Shown here in pieces: positions 32,880 through 41,970 of a stretch of DNA of 64,000 nucleotides. Position numbers and translations under genes: made by a program. Below the pieces are notes generated by a model. That model saw only the letters and a program-made list of their open reading frames with translations, ran no database searches and had not been told where the DNA came from. Within the stretch, counting starts at the first letter, position 1. Each line of letters opens with the position of its first letter. Source of the DNA: JANXQZ01 sp038225555 (GTDB lineage Bacteria > Acidobacteriota > Terriglobia > Bryobacterales > Bryobacteraceae); assembly GCA_038225555.1 (NCBI GenBank), contig JBBRRB010000008.1:106437-170436 (forward strand), written 5' to 3'.

Positions 32880-34505
32880 TTAGGCTTTTTGCATCGCCAA
32901 ACGCCGCTCCCGCAGGAACCGCATTCGGTCTTGGTGCTCCTGCCAGAGAGTGCTGACGCCGGCCCAGAGGTAGCCGCAAACGAATAACAGTAAGAACGGT
33001 ATGGCGAAGTAGTTGAAGCTTTGGATTGCGAACGCCACCATATAAATGAAGTAGGATCCCGCTGCCAGTTCAATGTAGGGCAACCAGCCGCTGCGCCGCC
33101 GATATTGAATATTCTCGATGTTGATCTTCTGCCCGCCAATCGCGTATTTGGGTGTGCGGACGAAGCTGGTCTCGATTCCAATCAGGGCCTCGATAACGGC
33201 CTTGGTGTTGATGATGGTGAGCGCTACGCCGGCCGCCATGAGGGCAGGCAGCAGAACCACCGCGCGCATCCAGTTCTTAGGATGAACCTCCCGATAGGCC
33301 ATCAGATAAAACGCCGAAATGGACCAAAATGACGCGATAATCAGGGGCATATCGATCATCAGCATCTCAAACCAGCCCATGTAAAAACGGACGATCATCA
33401 CCGGAAACATTAAGGCTGAAACAACGATCATCATCGGGTAGGAAATGTTAGGGGTGAGATGGAAAATGGCCTCGGCTTTCTTGCGCTTTGAGATGTCCGA
33501 TCGCAAGATGGCGGGCAAGAGCTTCATGGCAACCTGGGTCAGGCCCTTCGCCCAGCGGGACTGCTGCACCTGAAAACCGTAGGTTTCGACAGGCAGTTCC
33601 GATGGACACTCAATGTCCGGCAAGTAAACGAAACGCCAGCCCTTGAGTTGAGCTCGATAGCTGAGATCGGAGTCCTCTGTGAGCGTGTCGTGCTGCCATC
33701 CGCCGGCGTCTTCGATCATTTTCGCCCTAAGGATGCCAGCCGTGCCGTTGAAATTGAAAAACAGACCGCCGCCGGATCGGGCGCCATGCTCAAGAATAAA
33801 GTGGCCATCGAGCAGCATCGCCTGAACTTCCGTGAGGAGGTTGTAATGCCGATTCAGGTAGGTCCAGCGGGTTTGCACGACGCCTACGTTCTGGTCTGTA
33901 AATTGATCGACGGTTCGCAATAAGAAATCGGTCGGTGGAATGAAATCGGCATCGAAAATCGCCATCAACTCGCCCGTGGCGGTCTTCATCCCTTCTTGCA
34001 GAGCGCCGGCTTTGAAGCCCGCACGATTTGTCCGGTGGCGATACTCGATGGGAAAACCGGCCGCGCGATATTCGTTTACCAGGCGTTCCGTGAACGGGTG
34101 GGTGTCGTCGGTTGAATCGTCCAAGACCTGAATCTGGAGTTTGTCCTTGGGGTACTCCATTTTGATGACTTGCTCGATCAGCCGCTCCACTACATAGCGC
34201 TCGTTGTAAAGCGGCAACTGAATGGTGACTTTCGGCAGATCTCCCGGCGCAAACTTCGCAGTGGGCTCGTGCGAATGCTTGTTCTTGTACTTGAAGTATT
34301 CGCGCACCATTTCGTAACGGTGCAGGCCGAAAATCGACAGAATGAATAGCAGTGCGAAGTAAGGAACGAGTAGGGCGTAGTCGAAAAATTCCAGGTGATG
34401 GATGCCGGCGAATGTATCGTTCAGCATCGAGTTCGCAAGCTGGTCGTACATCGAAGCGGCGAAAAGGACGGGACCGTCCAGCACGACGTTAGTTCCTGTT
34501 AACAT
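32880..34505 (-). CDS. processive family 2 glycosyltransferase (cellulose-synthase-like)
   Basis: 541-residue membrane enzyme. A helix at about 42-60 precedes the cytosolic GT-A domain with DDSTDD (129-134), DAD (185-187), TED (276-278) and QQSRW (314-318), the complete D,D,D,QxxRW set of processive beta-glycosyltransferases. Several C-terminal membrane helices follow (ISYPMMIVVSALMFPVMIV and others) and could form the polymer channel. It resembles CslA/mannan-synthase-type bacterial enzymes and would extend a polysaccharide from a nucleotide sugar. No PilZ domain is seen. Transcribed divergently from the GT-C-like gene at 34524, only 18 bp apart, so the two probably share control. Confidence 0.9.
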   Translation of the reverse strand: MLTGTNVVLDGPVLFAASMYDQLANSMLNDTFAGIHHLEFFDYALLVPYFALLFILSIFGLHRYEMVREYFKYKNKHSHEPTAKFAPGDLPKVTIQLPLYNERYVVERLIEQVIKMEYPKDKLQIQVLDDSTDDTHPFTERLVNEYRAAGFPIEYRHRTNRAGFKAGALQEGMKTATGELMAIFDADFIPPTDFLLRTVDQFTDQNVGVVQTRWTYLNRHYNLLTEVQAMLLDGHFILEHGARSGGGLFFNFNGTAGILRAKMIEDAGGWQHDTLTEDSDLSYRAQLKGWRFVYLPDIECPSELPVETYGFQVQQSRWAKGLTQVAMKLLPAILRSDISKRKKAEAIFHLTPNISYPMMIVVSALMFPVMIVRFYMGWFEMLMIDMPLIIASFWSISAFYLMAYREVHPKNWMRAVVLLPALMAAGVALTIINTKAVIEALIGIETSFVRTPKYAIGGQKINIENIQYRRRSGWLPYIELAAGSYFIYMVAFAIQSFNYFAIPFLLLFVCGYLWAGVSTLWQEHQDRMRFLRERRLAMQKA

Positions 34506-34523
34506 GGGCTACCGCTCATCCGA

Positions 34524-35861
34524 ATGCGAGCAAAGTTCATAGCGCTTGCGATACTCGGTCTCCTAATAGAGGTAATGCTCCTGCTGACGCTGGGGCTGCT
34601 CGATCTTCGAAAACACGTTTCAGCGACCATAGTCCTCCAAGTCGGGACGTTTGTATTCTACCTGATTTCGGCCTACCTGATTCTTAAGATTCCACAATTT
34701 AGCGCGCCGCGTCGGCTCATCGGATGGATCATTGGTGCAGGAGTCGTCTTTCGACTTACCGCCTGGCCCCTATTTCCGGCGTTCTCCGACGATGTGTTTC
34801 GTTACAGATGGGAGGGCAAGCTTCAGGCGGAGGGCGGTAATCCCTATCAGGTCCGGCCGATCGACCCGGGCTGGGCCAGGATTCGGGATTCGACCTTCCC
34901 GCGAGTAGTGGTGCCGGACTTTAAAGCGGGCTACGGACCTTTGACGGAGCTGCTGGAACTTGCAACGTATGAAGGGGTTTCCCGGGCCGTGCCGGACGCG
35001 TTTCGGCAAGTGTTCTGGTTTAAGCTTCCGTCCGCTTTATTCGACCTTGGGATCGTAGCGGTGCTTTGCAAACATTTAAAGTTGCTTGGATTACCAGCCG
35101 AACGCGTGCTCATCTACGCTTGGTGCCCTTTGCCTATTTTCGAGTTTTGGGTGAATGGACACAATGATTCGACGACGGTTTTCCTCTTGGTTGCCGCCTT
35201 GGCGTGCGCCGCCGCCAGACGCCAGAACTGGGCCTTTTGCCTGCTCGGTATGGCCGCGGCTGCCAAGATCTGGCCAGCCGTGTTGTTCCCCCTGTTCGTC
35301 GATTCGTGGAGACCGGCGCGGGTGGCGAGGTCGGCGGCGATCTTTGCAGGCACTCTGGTTCTTTTCGCCTGGCCCTATTTTGGGGATGTGCGGGAGAATG
35401 TCCAGTTTACCAGCGGCTTTTTTGGAGGCTGGCGCAATAACGATCTGCTTTTTGGATTGCTGCTAAACGTGACCAAGAGCGTTTACGGCTCTAAGTATCT
35501 GGCGTTCGCCATTCTTGGCACGCTCGTGATCGGAGTATCGGTCGCACGCCCGCAACTTGAAAAAGGGGTCCTCATCGTGATCACGTGCATGTTGGCCATT
35601 TCAGCCAACATTCACCCGTGGTATCTGACTTGGTTTCTTCCCCTGCTTGCGGTGTTCCCGCTCTCGCCGCTGTTTCTCTGGAGTGCGCTCATGCCCTTGA
35701 CCTATGCTGTGCTCATCGATTGGTTTACTTTGGGAGTATGGAACGGATCGACGGCGATTCGCTGGTATGTTTATGTCCCGGTGCTGGTGTTTTGGATGCT
35801 TAGAGCCAGTATTCCCAGCGATGCGTTGCAATCACATACCCGCAGAGGCAGGCGTTCGTAA
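34524..35861 (+). CDS. GT-C-type polytopic glycosyltransferase
   Basis: 445 residues, about ten membrane helices. The first periplasmic loop carries FSDDVFRYRWEGKLQ (D89, D90), the acidic motif of lipid-phosphate-sugar-dependent mannosyl/glucosyltransferases, followed by GGNPYQVRPIDPGW, as in the GT87/DUF2029-like group. A later WVNGHNDSTTVFLLVAALA block is also typical. It would transfer a sugar from a polyprenyl-phosphate donor outside the membrane. Its last 62 bp overlap the convergent protease gene. Start chosen at ATG 34524, 18 bp from the divergent GT2. Confidence 0.8.
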   Translation: MRAKFIALAILGLLIEVMLLLTLGLLDLRKHVSATIVLQVGTFVFYLISAYLILKIPQFSAPRRLIGWIIGAGVVFRLTAWPLFPAFSDDVFRYRWEGKLQAEGGNPYQVRPIDPGWARIRDSTFPRVVVPDFKAGYGPLTELLELATYEGVSRAVPDAFRQVFWFKLPSALFDLGIVAVLCKHLKLLGLPAERVLIYAWCPLPIFEFWVNGHNDSTTVFLLVAALACAAARRQNWAFCLLGMAAAAKIWPAVLFPLFVDSWRPARVARSAAIFAGTLVLFAWPYFGDVRENVQFTSGFFGGWRNNDLLFGLLLNVTKSVYGSKYLAFAILGTLVIGVSVARPQLEKGVLIVITCMLAISANIHPWYLTWFLPLLAVFPLSPLFLWSALMPLTYAVLIDWFTLGVWNGSTAIRWYVYVPVLVFWMLRASIPSDALQSHTRRGRRS

Positions 35862-36486
35862 CAGCATGCGCCAAGATGCAATCTCCGAGACTGCGCGTCC
35901 GCACCATCCACCAGTTGTAAACGATGCCGGCGACTAAGCCAACGTCCCAATAAGGGCCGTGCTCGGTCGCGAATAGAACCGCCGTGAGCCAGAACGACTG
36001 CACGTTGTACGTGCCGAGCCGGATATCGTCGAATCGCGGGGAGATCAGCCAACGCATCAGCCAAGCCCGCCAGAACAGCTCTTCGATGATCGGCACGAGC
36101 ACCACCGCCCGAATCGATCTACAAGCGAGAATAAAAGGATCAATCCTCGATTCGCTCGCGAGCGAACTCTGGAGCGATCCCATCAGGGCGTTCTGAAAGA
36201 GCCAATGCCTGCGGTAATGCGGAAACAACTCATCCGGCAGAATCCAGATCGCGAATACCACGATTCCGAGACAAGCGCTGGCTAGCAGATTGGTCGAGCG
36301 GAAATCGATCACATCGCGCGAGAAGATCCAAAGCACTGCGCCCAGAACCAGCAAGCGAACGGGAAATTCTATTGTCGGCGGGAGCGAAACATAACGCTGC
36401 AACGCCAGGAAAGCAATAAAAACAATGAACGGGACTACATAGGGCAGGCTCGGGTAGCGAGCCCGCAGCTGAGTCAAATTGTCCAA
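35800..36486 (-). CDS. CPBP/CAAX-type intramembrane protease, exosortase-associated type
   Basis: 228 residues, six to seven helices. The glutamic intramembrane protease motifs are complete: EELFWR (E135, E136, R140), FATEHG and HAVTN, with the last histidine in the penultimate helix. The arrangement PIIEELFWRAWLMRWL and the short length match the subgroup (TIGR03008-like) often found near exosortase and PEP-CTERM loci. It begins 4 bp after the stop of the large TPR lipoprotein gene and is therefore cotranscribed with it. It is a membrane protease of unknown substrate. No exosortase gene is visible in this window. Confidence 0.85.
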   Translation of the reverse strand: MDNLTQLRARYPSLPYVVPFIVFIAFLALQRYVSLPPTIEFPVRLLVLGAVLWIFSRDVIDFRSTNLLASACLGIVVFAIWILPDELFPHYRRHWLFQNALMGSLQSSLASESRIDPFILACRSIRAVVLVPIIEELFWRAWLMRWLISPRFDDIRLGTYNVQSFWLTAVLFATEHGPYWDVGLVAGIVYNWWMVRTRSLGDCILAHAVTNACLCGYVIATHRWEYWL

Positions 36487-36490
36487 TAAC

Positions 36491-38893
36491 TTACCCGATT
36501 TTGGAGATCAGTTCCTTGATCTGTGCCTGTTCGCGGCCGCTCGGAGAATTATGGCTCGCAGTATCCAACTCTCGTTTCGCTCGCGCATGGTCCCCTTTCT
36601 TGTACAGTGCCATGGCTAGGTGCAAGTGATAAGTTGGGCTGTTGGGTGCGCGGTTCACTAAATCCGTAAAGACTCGCAGGCTGTCGTCCACCAAATCCTT
36701 CTTGAAGTAGATCAGCCCCAGCGTGTCCAAAACGTCAGGATTTTGAGGGGCCTTGTCGCGCGCCTTCTGAGCGAACGCCATGGCTCCGTCGAGATCGGTG
36801 CCGGTATCCGCCTTTGAATAGGCAATATTGTTAAGAGCCACCGGATTGTCAGGCTCCAGCTTCAACACTTCTTCGTAAGCTCGACGCGCCTCGTCGGATT
36901 TTCCCCGTGCCTCGTAAAGCATGGCCAGCTCCAAGCGCGGCGTGGCATGCTTGGGCGCGAGTTCCGAAGCTTTGCTGAAAGCGCCAACAGCTCCGTCTAA
37001 ATCACCCCCCCGCCGAAGCGACTCGCCCAAGCGCAGGTACCACATCTCTCGCGCGCCAACCTCGGTGTTAGGATTCTGGTCGACCAGCTTCTGGAACTCG
37101 CCTGCCGCTTCCTTGTATTTCCCGGTGTTGTAGTACAGGGTCGCCAGAGCGTTCCGATACAGAATATTCGTCGGTGATTTGGCCAACTGGGCCTGGATGA
37201 GGCCGACGCCCTCAGCCGCGTTGCCCTCGGCGACCTTGCATTCGATCAGCCCCGTCAATCCTCGCGAATCATTTGCTTTGACCAAAATTTCGAACTCGGA
37301 CTCCGCCTCCTTGTACTTCTTCTGAAGCATGTCAAGGCGCGCCAGCTGAAAGCGGGTGTCAGTGGAATCCGGCTTGTACCTGATGAGCGTTTCCAACTCC
37401 TGGCGAGCCTTGTCGAACTCGTTCATGTTCGCCAATCCCATCGTTCGCACGAGTCGAGCCGTCAGATTTGCCGGAGCGTAGCGGATGATCGTATTCGCAT
37501 ACTCGACAGCCTGCGGGTTGCCGCCCCGGGCCAGTTCCAGTTGAGAAAGGGCCATCAGCGCCGGAATATAAGGGACTTTCCCTACTCGGGCCTTTAGGGC
37601 TTCTTCAAACTGGAGCCGCGCCTGATCCAAACTTTGCGGATCCGCCTTCAGTGCATACGCCCTGCCCAGATTGAAGTGCAGGATCATGGACTTCTCAAGT
37701 TCGTTCGGAGACGTTTTGGCCAGCAGCGGCTGCAGACGGGCGATAATGGCATCCGCCTCCTCTCGCTTGGCATGGTTCAACTGAAGCGAGGCGTCCATGG
37801 CGATAGCTTCAGGATCGTTCTTGTCCTCCTTCAGCAGTTCAGTCACGATCTTGCCGGCTTCGTCATACCTTCCGAGCAGCGTGTACGCCTCGGCCGTCTT
37901 CTTCATATACAGCTTCTTATTCGAAGCATCTACTTTCTGGCCCTGCAAGTAAGGTCCTATCGCATGTTCCAGATCACCCAGCGAAAAATAGAAATCCCCC
38001 ACCAGCATATTCGCGTTCGGAAACGTCTTCAGGTCGGAAGTCAGTTTGCCCAGCGCCGCAACCATTTCGGGCTGCCGCTTGGCCATATAGTAGTGGCTGG
38101 CCAAAGCGATCCAGGCACTGCCGTCTTTCGGGTTGTTCGCAACCTGCTTTTTCCGAATCGTCTCGGCGGCGTCCGGGTGTCCGCCCCCGTTGTAGTACCA
38201 ATAGAGGCTCGAATACACTCGCTCATCTGCCGTCTTGCGGGCGATCATCTCATTGGCGTACTTTTCGGCTTCGGCCGCTTGCCCCGTCTCCGCCAGAGTG
38301 CTGACAATGGCGAACCCGAGGGCGCTGTCGTAGGGCTTTATGGCGTCCGCTTTTTTGAAATCGGCGAGCGCCTCCTGAACGATGGGGAGCCGTTCTTCCC
38401 GCTTTTTGAGACTCAACGCTTCGGAATACTTCGACAGGCCGGCGATCCGGTGGCTATCGAAGGTATTGGGATAATGCCGGTTAAGCTGGTCGGATCGGTG
38501 TTTCAAATCCGCATCGTATTCCTTGAGCTTATCGGGATATTTCGCGTACCCGGTATAATCAATGTCCGCTATCTTGGTCAGACAATCCTGAACCTTGGCG
38601 TCATATTTGTTCTCGGCTTCCGCAAGATCCACTACTCGAATCAGGTCGCCCCGCCCCTCGCCGAAATTGTTCTGATCCAGGTTGAACAGGCCCAGCTTGT
38701 ACCATGCATCCGCGTTTTTCATGTTCTTTTGCAACGCGCGCCGGTACATAATCGAGGCTTGCTTGCCTTGGCCTCGCTCCTGATACTTATTGCCGTTGGC
38801 CACATAACGGCTGCTCTGCACCTTAGGATCGGTAGTACAGCTTGCTAAGATTACAAGCGCGGGGACGGCAAACAGCAGGTTAAAGTACTTCAT
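36491..38893 (-). CDS. TPR-repeat lipoprotein (PEP-CTERM/XrtA PrsT-like)
   Basis: 800 residues. The signal peptide ends in the lipobox LASC (C19), so the protein is lipidated. About 18-20 tetratricopeptide repeats fill the rest (for example AWYKLGLFNLDQNNFGEG and VLDTLGLIYFKKDLVDDS). The length and the start with RYVANGNKYQERGQGKQASI resemble the PEP-CTERM system TPR lipoprotein PrsT (TIGR02917-like). Such proteins scaffold exopolysaccharide export. The neighbours fit: a protease in the same operon (4-bp gap) and two membrane glycosyltransferases beyond it. A 275-bp divergent spacer separates it from the T6SS cluster. The family name is inferred; the lipoprotein and TPR calls are firm. Confidence 0.85.
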   Translation of the reverse strand: MKYFNLLFAVPALVILASCTTDPKVQSSRYVANGNKYQERGQGKQASIMYRRALQKNMKNADAWYKLGLFNLDQNNFGEGRGDLIRVVDLAEAENKYDAKVQDCLTKIADIDYTGYAKYPDKLKEYDADLKHRSDQLNRHYPNTFDSHRIAGLSKYSEALSLKKREERLPIVQEALADFKKADAIKPYDSALGFAIVSTLAETGQAAEAEKYANEMIARKTADERVYSSLYWYYNGGGHPDAAETIRKKQVANNPKDGSAWIALASHYYMAKRQPEMVAALGKLTSDLKTFPNANMLVGDFYFSLGDLEHAIGPYLQGQKVDASNKKLYMKKTAEAYTLLGRYDEAGKIVTELLKEDKNDPEAIAMDASLQLNHAKREEADAIIARLQPLLAKTSPNELEKSMILHFNLGRAYALKADPQSLDQARLQFEEALKARVGKVPYIPALMALSQLELARGGNPQAVEYANTIIRYAPANLTARLVRTMGLANMNEFDKARQELETLIRYKPDSTDTRFQLARLDMLQKKYKEAESEFEILVKANDSRGLTGLIECKVAEGNAAEGVGLIQAQLAKSPTNILYRNALATLYYNTGKYKEAAGEFQKLVDQNPNTEVGAREMWYLRLGESLRRGGDLDGAVGAFSKASELAPKHATPRLELAMLYEARGKSDEARRAYEEVLKLEPDNPVALNNIAYSKADTGTDLDGAMAFAQKARDKAPQNPDVLDTLGLIYFKKDLVDDSLRVFTDLVNRAPNSPTYHLHLAMALYKKGDHARAKRELDTASHNSPSGREQAQIKELISKIG

Positions 38894-39056
38894 GAATTTT
38901 TTGAGGTTCTACTTTCACACTAGACCACAACCGAAAATGGGTTGCAATGCAGGTATCGTCGCGGAATGAATTCGACTGTATATTCCGAATCCCGCATGGG
39001 GGTATTATCGCGAACGCCCGTACCACTAGAACCGGCTAGCAAGGAGTAAATAAATC

Positions 39057-39152
39057 TTGTTTTCACGATTTGAAAAGTGGTATTGTCGATCTACGCTCAG
39101 GCTAGTCACGTACTTCGGCCCGCCAAAATCGCTGGCCAAGGGATTGGTCTAA
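39057..39152 (+). CDS. candidate 31-codon small ORF in the tssB leader
   Basis: A strong ribosome site (AAGGAG, 39041-39046) is followed 10 bases later by TTG 39057. The reading frame FSRFEKWYCRSTLRLVTYFG continues to TAA 39150-39152, 16 bp before tssB. The peptide is basic and aromatic. There is no homology to lean on, and the spacing is slightly long for a TTG start. It may be a leader peptide, or the Shine-Dalgarno match may be chance. Confidence 0.25.
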   Translation: MFSRFEKWYCRSTLRLVTYFGPPKSLAKGLV

Positions 39153-39168
39153 GCACCGGAGTAGCACT

Positions 39169-39693
39169 ATGGCAGAGAGCCTACAACATAAACTAGACAG
39201 AGTTCGGTCCCCCCGTGTCCATATCACTTATGACGTGGAAACGGGCGGCGCGGTCGAGAAGAAAGAGCTGCCTTTCGTGATGGGAGTCTTTGGGGACTTT
39301 ACGGGCATGCCGGAAGAACCTCTTCCCAAGCTCAAAGACCGCAAATTTGTCGAGATTGATCCCGATAACTTCGATTCGGTGCTGGCCGCGACTAAACCTC
39401 ACCTCTCATTTTCGGTTGAAAATAAGTTGAGCGACGACCCTGACGCGGGCCAATTGAAGGTCGACCTGAAGTTCCGCAGCATGGACGATTTCGAGCCGAC
39501 CCAAGTAGCCAAGCAAGTGAAGCCGCTCAAAGATCTGCTGGATCTGAGAACCAAGCTTTCGGATCTGCGCGGCAGCCTACAAGGCAATGACAAGCTGGAC
39601 GAGCTCCTTCAGGGCGCGATCCGAAATACGGACAAGCTCGACAAGCTGAAGGGCGAAATCTCTGGAGAGAAGGGGGCCGCTAATGAGAAGTGA
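39169..39693 (+). CDS. tssB: type VI secretion sheath small subunit TssB (VipA)
   Basis: 174 residues with the TssB signature HITYDVETGGAVEKKELPFV, then MGVFGDFTG and KDRKFVEIDPDNFDSVLAA. The C-terminal helix (LDLRTKLSDLRGSL) packs with TssC and contributes to the ClpV recognition site. TssB and TssC assemble the contractile sheath. First gene of a unidirectional T6SS cluster; its end overlaps tssC by 11 bp. The ribosome site is GGAG, 8-11 bases before the ATG. Confidence 0.97.
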   Translation: MAESLQHKLDRVRSPRVHITYDVETGGAVEKKELPFVMGVFGDFTGMPEEPLPKLKDRKFVEIDPDNFDSVLAATKPHLSFSVENKLSDDPDAGQLKVDLKFRSMDDFEPTQVAKQVKPLKDLLDLRTKLSDLRGSLQGNDKLDELLQGAIRNTDKLDKLKGEISGEKGAANEK

Positions 39694-41170
39694 AGCACAG
39701 AAGTCCCACGCGACGGCAGCCGCCGCGACCACAACCGAAGAAAAGTCGATCCTGGATCAAATTGTCGACGAAGGGCGACTATCGCGGGATCCAGAGGCGC
39801 GAGTCCGCAATAAGGACTTGGTAAAGGAGTTCGTCGCTCAGTTCCTGGAAGGGTCTATGACCCTGTCGCGGGACTCCGAAGCGATGATCAACTCGCGCAT
39901 CGCCCAGATCGATCATCTGATTTCCTTGCAATTGAACGAAGTTATGCACCACCCTACGTTCCAAAAGCTGGAATCGAGCTGGCGGGGCCTGAAATACCTG
40001 ATCTCTCGAACGGAGACGAGCGTAAACCTCAAGATCAAGATCTTCAACTGCTCCAAGAAGGAGTTGCTGCGCGATCTGCAGCGTTCGGCCGAATTCGATC
40101 AGAGCGCGATGTTCAAGAAAGTGTACGAAGAGGAGTTCGGGGTATTCGGCGGACATCCTTTCGGCACGCTGATGGGCGACTACGAGTTCAGCAAGAGTCC
40201 CGAGGATATGGAACTGTTGGAGAAGGTGTCGCAGGTTGCGGCAGCAGCACATGCTCCCTTCCTCGCGTCCGCCAACTCGACTCTATTTAACCTCGACAGT
40301 TACAGCGAACTCTCCGCGCCGCGCGACTTGGCCAAGATTTTCGACACTACCGAGTACGCGAAATGGAAGAGCTTCCGCAATTCGGACGACTCGCGTTATG
40401 TGGCTCTCACGCTACCGCACATCCTGATGCGCGACCCCTACGGAAAGAACACCCGTCCGGTGGACGAGTTCGATTACGAAGAAGGCGTGGACGGCACCGA
40501 GCACAATAAGTACCTTTGGGGGAACGCCGCCTGGGCGCTGGCGGCCCGCATCACGGATTCGTTCGCTCGTTATAACTGGTGCGCCTCGATTCGGGGAGTG
40601 GAAGGAGGCGGCAAGGTGGAAGGCCTAACCGTGCATAACTTCTCTACCGATGAGGGCGACATCGCGATGAAGTGCCCGACGGAGACGGCTATCACGGATC
40701 GCCGGGAAAAGGAATTGGCCGATCTGGGATTTGTTCCGCTGGTCCACTGTAAGAATACGGATTATGCGGCCTTCTTCAGCGTTCAGAGCGCGCAGAAGGG
40801 GAAGAAGTACGACACGGACGCGGCCACTGCGAATGCCCGGCTCGCTACGAACATGAGCTACATTCTTGCGGTGTCGCGCTTTGCCCATTATCTGAAAGCC
40901 ATGATGCGCGATAAGGTCGGCAGTTTCATGAGCCGCAACGAGTGCGAGTCGTTTTTAAACCGCTGGATCCAGGGGTACGTAATCGATTCCAGCGCAACCG
41001 CCGAATCTAAAGCGAGTCATCCGCTGGCGGAAGCTCGCGTGGATGTGGTGGATGTTCCCGGCAAGCCGGGAGCCTATCGCGCCGTCGCTTTCCTGAAGCC
41101 GCATTTTCAGTTGGACGAATTGACGGTTTCCATGCGGCTGGTGGCCGATTTGCCTGCGCCTGCGTCGTAG
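39683..41170 (+). CDS. tssC: type VI secretion sheath large subunit TssC (VipB)
   Basis: 495 residues, the standard TssC length. Diagnostic segments are SWRGLKYLISRTETSVNLKI, GVFGGHPFGTLMGDYEFS, PRDLAKIFDTTEYAKWKSFR and the C-terminal LAEARVDVVDVPGKPGAYRA. It forms the sheath body around the Hcp tube together with TssB, with which it overlaps by 11 bp (translational coupling keeps stoichiometry). A 190-bp spacer with a small hairpin follows, before hcp. Confidence 0.97.
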   Translation: MRSEAQKSHATAAAATTTEEKSILDQIVDEGRLSRDPEARVRNKDLVKEFVAQFLEGSMTLSRDSEAMINSRIAQIDHLISLQLNEVMHHPTFQKLESSWRGLKYLISRTETSVNLKIKIFNCSKKELLRDLQRSAEFDQSAMFKKVYEEEFGVFGGHPFGTLMGDYEFSKSPEDMELLEKVSQVAAAAHAPFLASANSTLFNLDSYSELSAPRDLAKIFDTTEYAKWKSFRNSDDSRYVALTLPHILMRDPYGKNTRPVDEFDYEEGVDGTEHNKYLWGNAAWALAARITDSFARYNWCASIRGVEGGGKVEGLTVHNFSTDEGDIAMKCPTETAITDRREKELADLGFVPLVHCKNTDYAAFFSVQSAQKGKKYDTDAATANARLATNMSYILAVSRFAHYLKAMMRDKVGSFMSRNECESFLNRWIQGYVIDSSATAESKASHPLAEARVDVVDVPGKPGAYRAVAFLKPHFQLDELTVSMRLVADLPAPAS

Positions 41171-41188
41171 TAAGCACTTGCTTTCTTG

Positions 41189-41213
41189 GCTCGGTTCGGT
41201 TATTTTTCCGAGC
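41189..41213 (+). terminator. hairpin downstream of tssC, possible attenuator before hcp
   Basis: GCTCGG at 41189-41194 pairs with CCGAGC at 41208-41213 across a 13-nt T-rich loop, followed by a short TTTG. The stem is weak, so it may separate tssBC from hcp mRNA only partly. A TATAAA at 41225-41230 downstream could be the -10 box of a separate hcp promoter. Confidence 0.35.
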
Positions 41214-41360
41214 TTTGTGCGTTATATAAACCGCAGGAATGAAAGGCGGGCATTCCTGGCCATGTGGATTCCGCCTGTACGGGAGTTGAGCAGGACTGCC
41301 TAAGGCTGGCCTGCAAGTCCCCAAGACAAACGTTCACGAGACATATAGGAGATACTCACA

Positions 41361-41942
41361 ATGCCATCAGATAATTTTATGTGGTTCCCCGACGAAGCAA
41401 AGGGCGGACTTCTCTTAGGAAAATCGAAGAAGCCCGAGGGCGAAACCGCAGACGCTTGGTTTATGAAGAAGAAGGCGCTGGAACTGATCGAGTTCACTTT
41501 TGGGCTCGAGCAAGCTGACACCACCACTTCCAGCACTTCGGGTTCGGGCGGCGGAAAAGTCAAATTTAACGAGTTCGAAATCAAGAAAGCTGTAGATTTG
41601 GCCAGCGTTCCCCTATACCAAGCCTGCGCTGCCGGCGCACACTATCCGAGCGTCATGCTCGCCATCCGCAAGCCGGGCGGCGAGAAACTGCTCTATCTTC
41701 AATATATTTTTTGCCAGGTATTCGTCACCAACATCAGTTGGAGCGGTGGAGGTGGGGAAGAAGCCCCGAGCGAGAGCGTAAAGTTTAAGTTTGGCGCGCT
41801 GGGCATCCGCTATGTACAACAGCTTCCCAACGGGCAACCGGGGACGGCCATGGAAGGGTCCTGGAGCGTGGTCACCAACGCGCCGACTCTCAAGGTCAAG
41901 GACGTAGAGCCGCCTTCATTTTTACTGAATTCGCAGGCCTAG
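41361..41942 (+). CDS. hcp: type VI secretion tube protein Hcp (TssD)
   Basis: 193 residues. Recognised by the Hcp pattern: MWFPDEAKGGLLLGKSKKPE near the N-terminus, FEIKKAVDLASVPLYQACAA with HYPSVMLAIRKPGGEK in the middle, and FCQVFVTNISWSGGG with ESVKFKFGALGIRYV at the end. A Ser/Thr/Gly-rich insertion (TTSSTSGSGGG) lies in a surface loop. Hcp hexamers stack into the secreted tube. A strong AGGAGA ribosome site 8 bases before ATG and a private 190-bp leader suggest high, separate expression, as needed for the tube. Confidence 0.95.
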   Translation: MPSDNFMWFPDEAKGGLLLGKSKKPEGETADAWFMKKKALELIEFTFGLEQADTTTSSTSGSGGGKVKFNEFEIKKAVDLASVPLYQACAAGAHYPSVMLAIRKPGGEKLLYLQYIFCQVFVTNISWSGGGGEEAPSESVKFKFGALGIRYVQQLPNGQPGTAMEGSWSVVTNAPTLKVKDVEPPSFLLNSQA

Positions 41943-41970
41943 CTCACGTCGACTCGTTTCGAGCGATCTC

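Noticed and set aside
37634..38848. 404-codon plus-strand frame opposite the TPR lipoprotein
   Set aside because: The minus strand has a lipobox and regular TPR repeats; the plus frame is a complement artefact of repeat codon bias.
39000..39168. Sigma-54 type promoter before tssB
   Set aside because: TGGCCAAGGGATTGG at about 39133 lacks the GC at the -12 position, and no sigma-54 activator gene is nearby.
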